Of a stretch of DNA of 5,769 nucleotides, positions 5,095 through 5,769 are shown piece after piece; the stretch's first letter is position 1; every line of letters begins with the position of its first letter. Under the pieces are notes generated by a model that saw only the letters and a program-made list of their open reading frames with translations, did no database searches and had not been told where the DNA came from. The stretch is from a bacterium. GTDB taxonomy: Bacteria; Oederibacteriota; Muellerivitia; Muellerivitales; Muellerivitaceae. The DNA is taken from positions 1 through 5,769 of the forward strand of contig JAICXI010000141.1 of the NCBI GenBank assembly GCA_025980505.1, written 5' to 3'. The translations under genes and the position numbers were made by a program.

Positions 5095-5769
5095 AAAAAG
5101 CGCCTCTTCCTTATCCCCCTGATGGCCCTGCTTTCCACCCCGGCCTTCCCAGCCAAGTGGCCCGCTCCCGCGGGCTACGTGAACGATTACGCCCGCGTGA
5201 TCCCCGCCGACCAGGTCCAGGGCCTGGAAGACTTCCTCGCCCAAGTGGAGCAAAAAACCGGGGCCCAAATCACGGTGGTGACGGTTCCCTCGGTGGAGGG
5301 CGGCGACATTGACGGCGCGGCCGTGGACCTTTTCAAGGCCTGGGGTGTGGGCCGCAAGGGGAAGGATAACGGCTTGCTCCTCCTGGCCGCCATCCAGGAC
5401 CGCAAAGCGCGGATCGAAGTGGGGTATGGGCTCGAAGAGGTCATCACGGACGGCGACGCGGGGAGCATCCTCCGCCTCGACGTCTTTCCTTTTTTCAAGC
5501 AAGGGGATTACGGCCAGGGCCTGGTCAATGGCGCTTATGCTTTGGCCCAACAGATTGCGCAAAGCAAGGGGGTTTCCCTGGGGGGGCCGGCCGCAACCAC
5601 CCTACCGGGGGGGGAGAATAGCGGTAGGCTGGGCTTTTGGGCCACAATCGCCTTATTCTTGTTCCTGTTCATGCTCCTTTCCTTTCTCAACCGGAGGAGC
5701 CGGGGTGGTTTCTGGGGCGGCGGTTTTTACGGCGGCGGATGGGGGGGCGGAGGCTTTGGCGGCGGCGGC
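5092..5769 (+). CDS. TPM-domain (DUF477/YgcG-like) secreted membrane-anchored protein (3' end outside window)
   Basis: Translation from TTG at 5092 gives 226 visible residues with no stop, so the C-terminus is missing. Residues 1-21 are a signal peptide (MKKRLFLIPLMALLSTPAFPA), with cleavage likely near residues 18-21. The TPM domain spans about 29-157: it begins GYVNDYARVIP, as in the family, and contains TGAQITVVTV, DNGLLLLAA, the hallmark VGYGLEEVITDGDAG (110-124) and the FFKQGDYGQGL segment. A membrane helix follows (about 181-199), then a basic turn (NRRSR) and a glycine/aromatic-rich tail (GGFWGGGFYGGGWGGGGFGG), which usually ends these proteins, so few residues may be missing. The domain would sit outside the cytoplasmic membrane. 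Some plant and bacterial members have been reported as acid phosphatases or linked to photosystem II or membrane-protein repair; the role here is unknown. The next gene may be a LemA or second TPM gene, often found beside this family, but it is not visible. Confidence 0.93.
   Translation, partial: MKKRLFLIPLMALLSTPAFPAKWPAPAGYVNDYARVIPADQVQGLEDFLAQVEQKTGAQITVVTVPSVEGGDIDGAAVDLFKAWGVGRKGKDNGLLLLAAIQDRKARIEVGYGLEEVITDGDAGSILRLDVFPFFKQGDYGQGLVNGAYALAQQIAQSKGVSLGGPAATTLPGGENSGRLGFWATIALFLFLFMLLSFLNRRSRGGFWGGGFYGGGWGGGGFGGGG

Noticed and set aside
5700..5769. Simple G-rich repeat at the right edge
   Set aside because: It encodes the glycine-rich tail typical of TPM-domain proteins, in frame, so it is coding rather than an independent repeat.
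1..5769. CRISPR array, tRNA/rRNA, insertion sequence, prophage, toxin-antitoxin or defence genes
   Set aside because: No regularly spaced direct repeats, transposase or integrase, tRNA-like fold, or defence domain was seen. The genes are housekeeping-type and share similar base composition by eye.

Overview
The window is a G+C-rich, densely coded stretch of bacterial DNA with every supported gene on the + strand. It is mostly an accessory cluster for building a heme-copper (aa3-type) cytochrome c oxidase. It implies an aerobically respiring bacterium, or one with that capacity. The start codons are mostly GTG or TTG (5 of the 7 starts visible). I cannot assign a phylum from the sequence; from memory, similar neighbourhoods occur in several deep-branching Gram-negative-type phyla.

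Layout: (1) 1-532 is the C-terminal half of heme A synthase (ctaA/COX15), cut off by the window edge, with a possible intrinsic terminator just after it. (2) 627-1481 is heme O synthase (ctaB/cyoE). (3) A 197-bp gap holds a plausible sigma70-type promoter bracketed by a 7-bp inverted repeat. (4) 1679-4402 is a tight four-gene run: ABC-2 type ATPase, ABC-2 type permease, a SCO1/SenC copper chaperone and a DUF420 membrane protein (the family of YozB/CtaM). Spacings in this run are 5 bp, 2 bp and a 4-bp overlap, so it is very probably one transcript. (5) 4486-4917 is a stand-alone CoA-binding-fold protein of the YccU type. (6) 5092 to the right edge is a secreted, membrane-anchored TPM-domain protein that starts with TTG and runs off the window.

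How the genes fit together: CtaB farnesylates heme B to heme O, and CtaA oxidises heme O to heme A, the cofactor of the oxidase. SCO delivers copper to, or reduces, the CuA site of subunit II. DUF420 proteins are linked to oxidase maturation in Firmicutes. The ABC exporter is cotranscribed with SCO and DUF420, so a role in oxidase assembly is a reasonable inference, but its cargo cannot be read from sequence. The oxidase structural genes probably lie to the left of the window. The last two genes look unrelated to respiration.

I did not find a clear, wholly new system. The items most worth a second look are the ABC transporter embedded in the oxidase-assembly operon, the promoter and inverted repeat ahead of it, and sequence features shared between the intergenic gaps.
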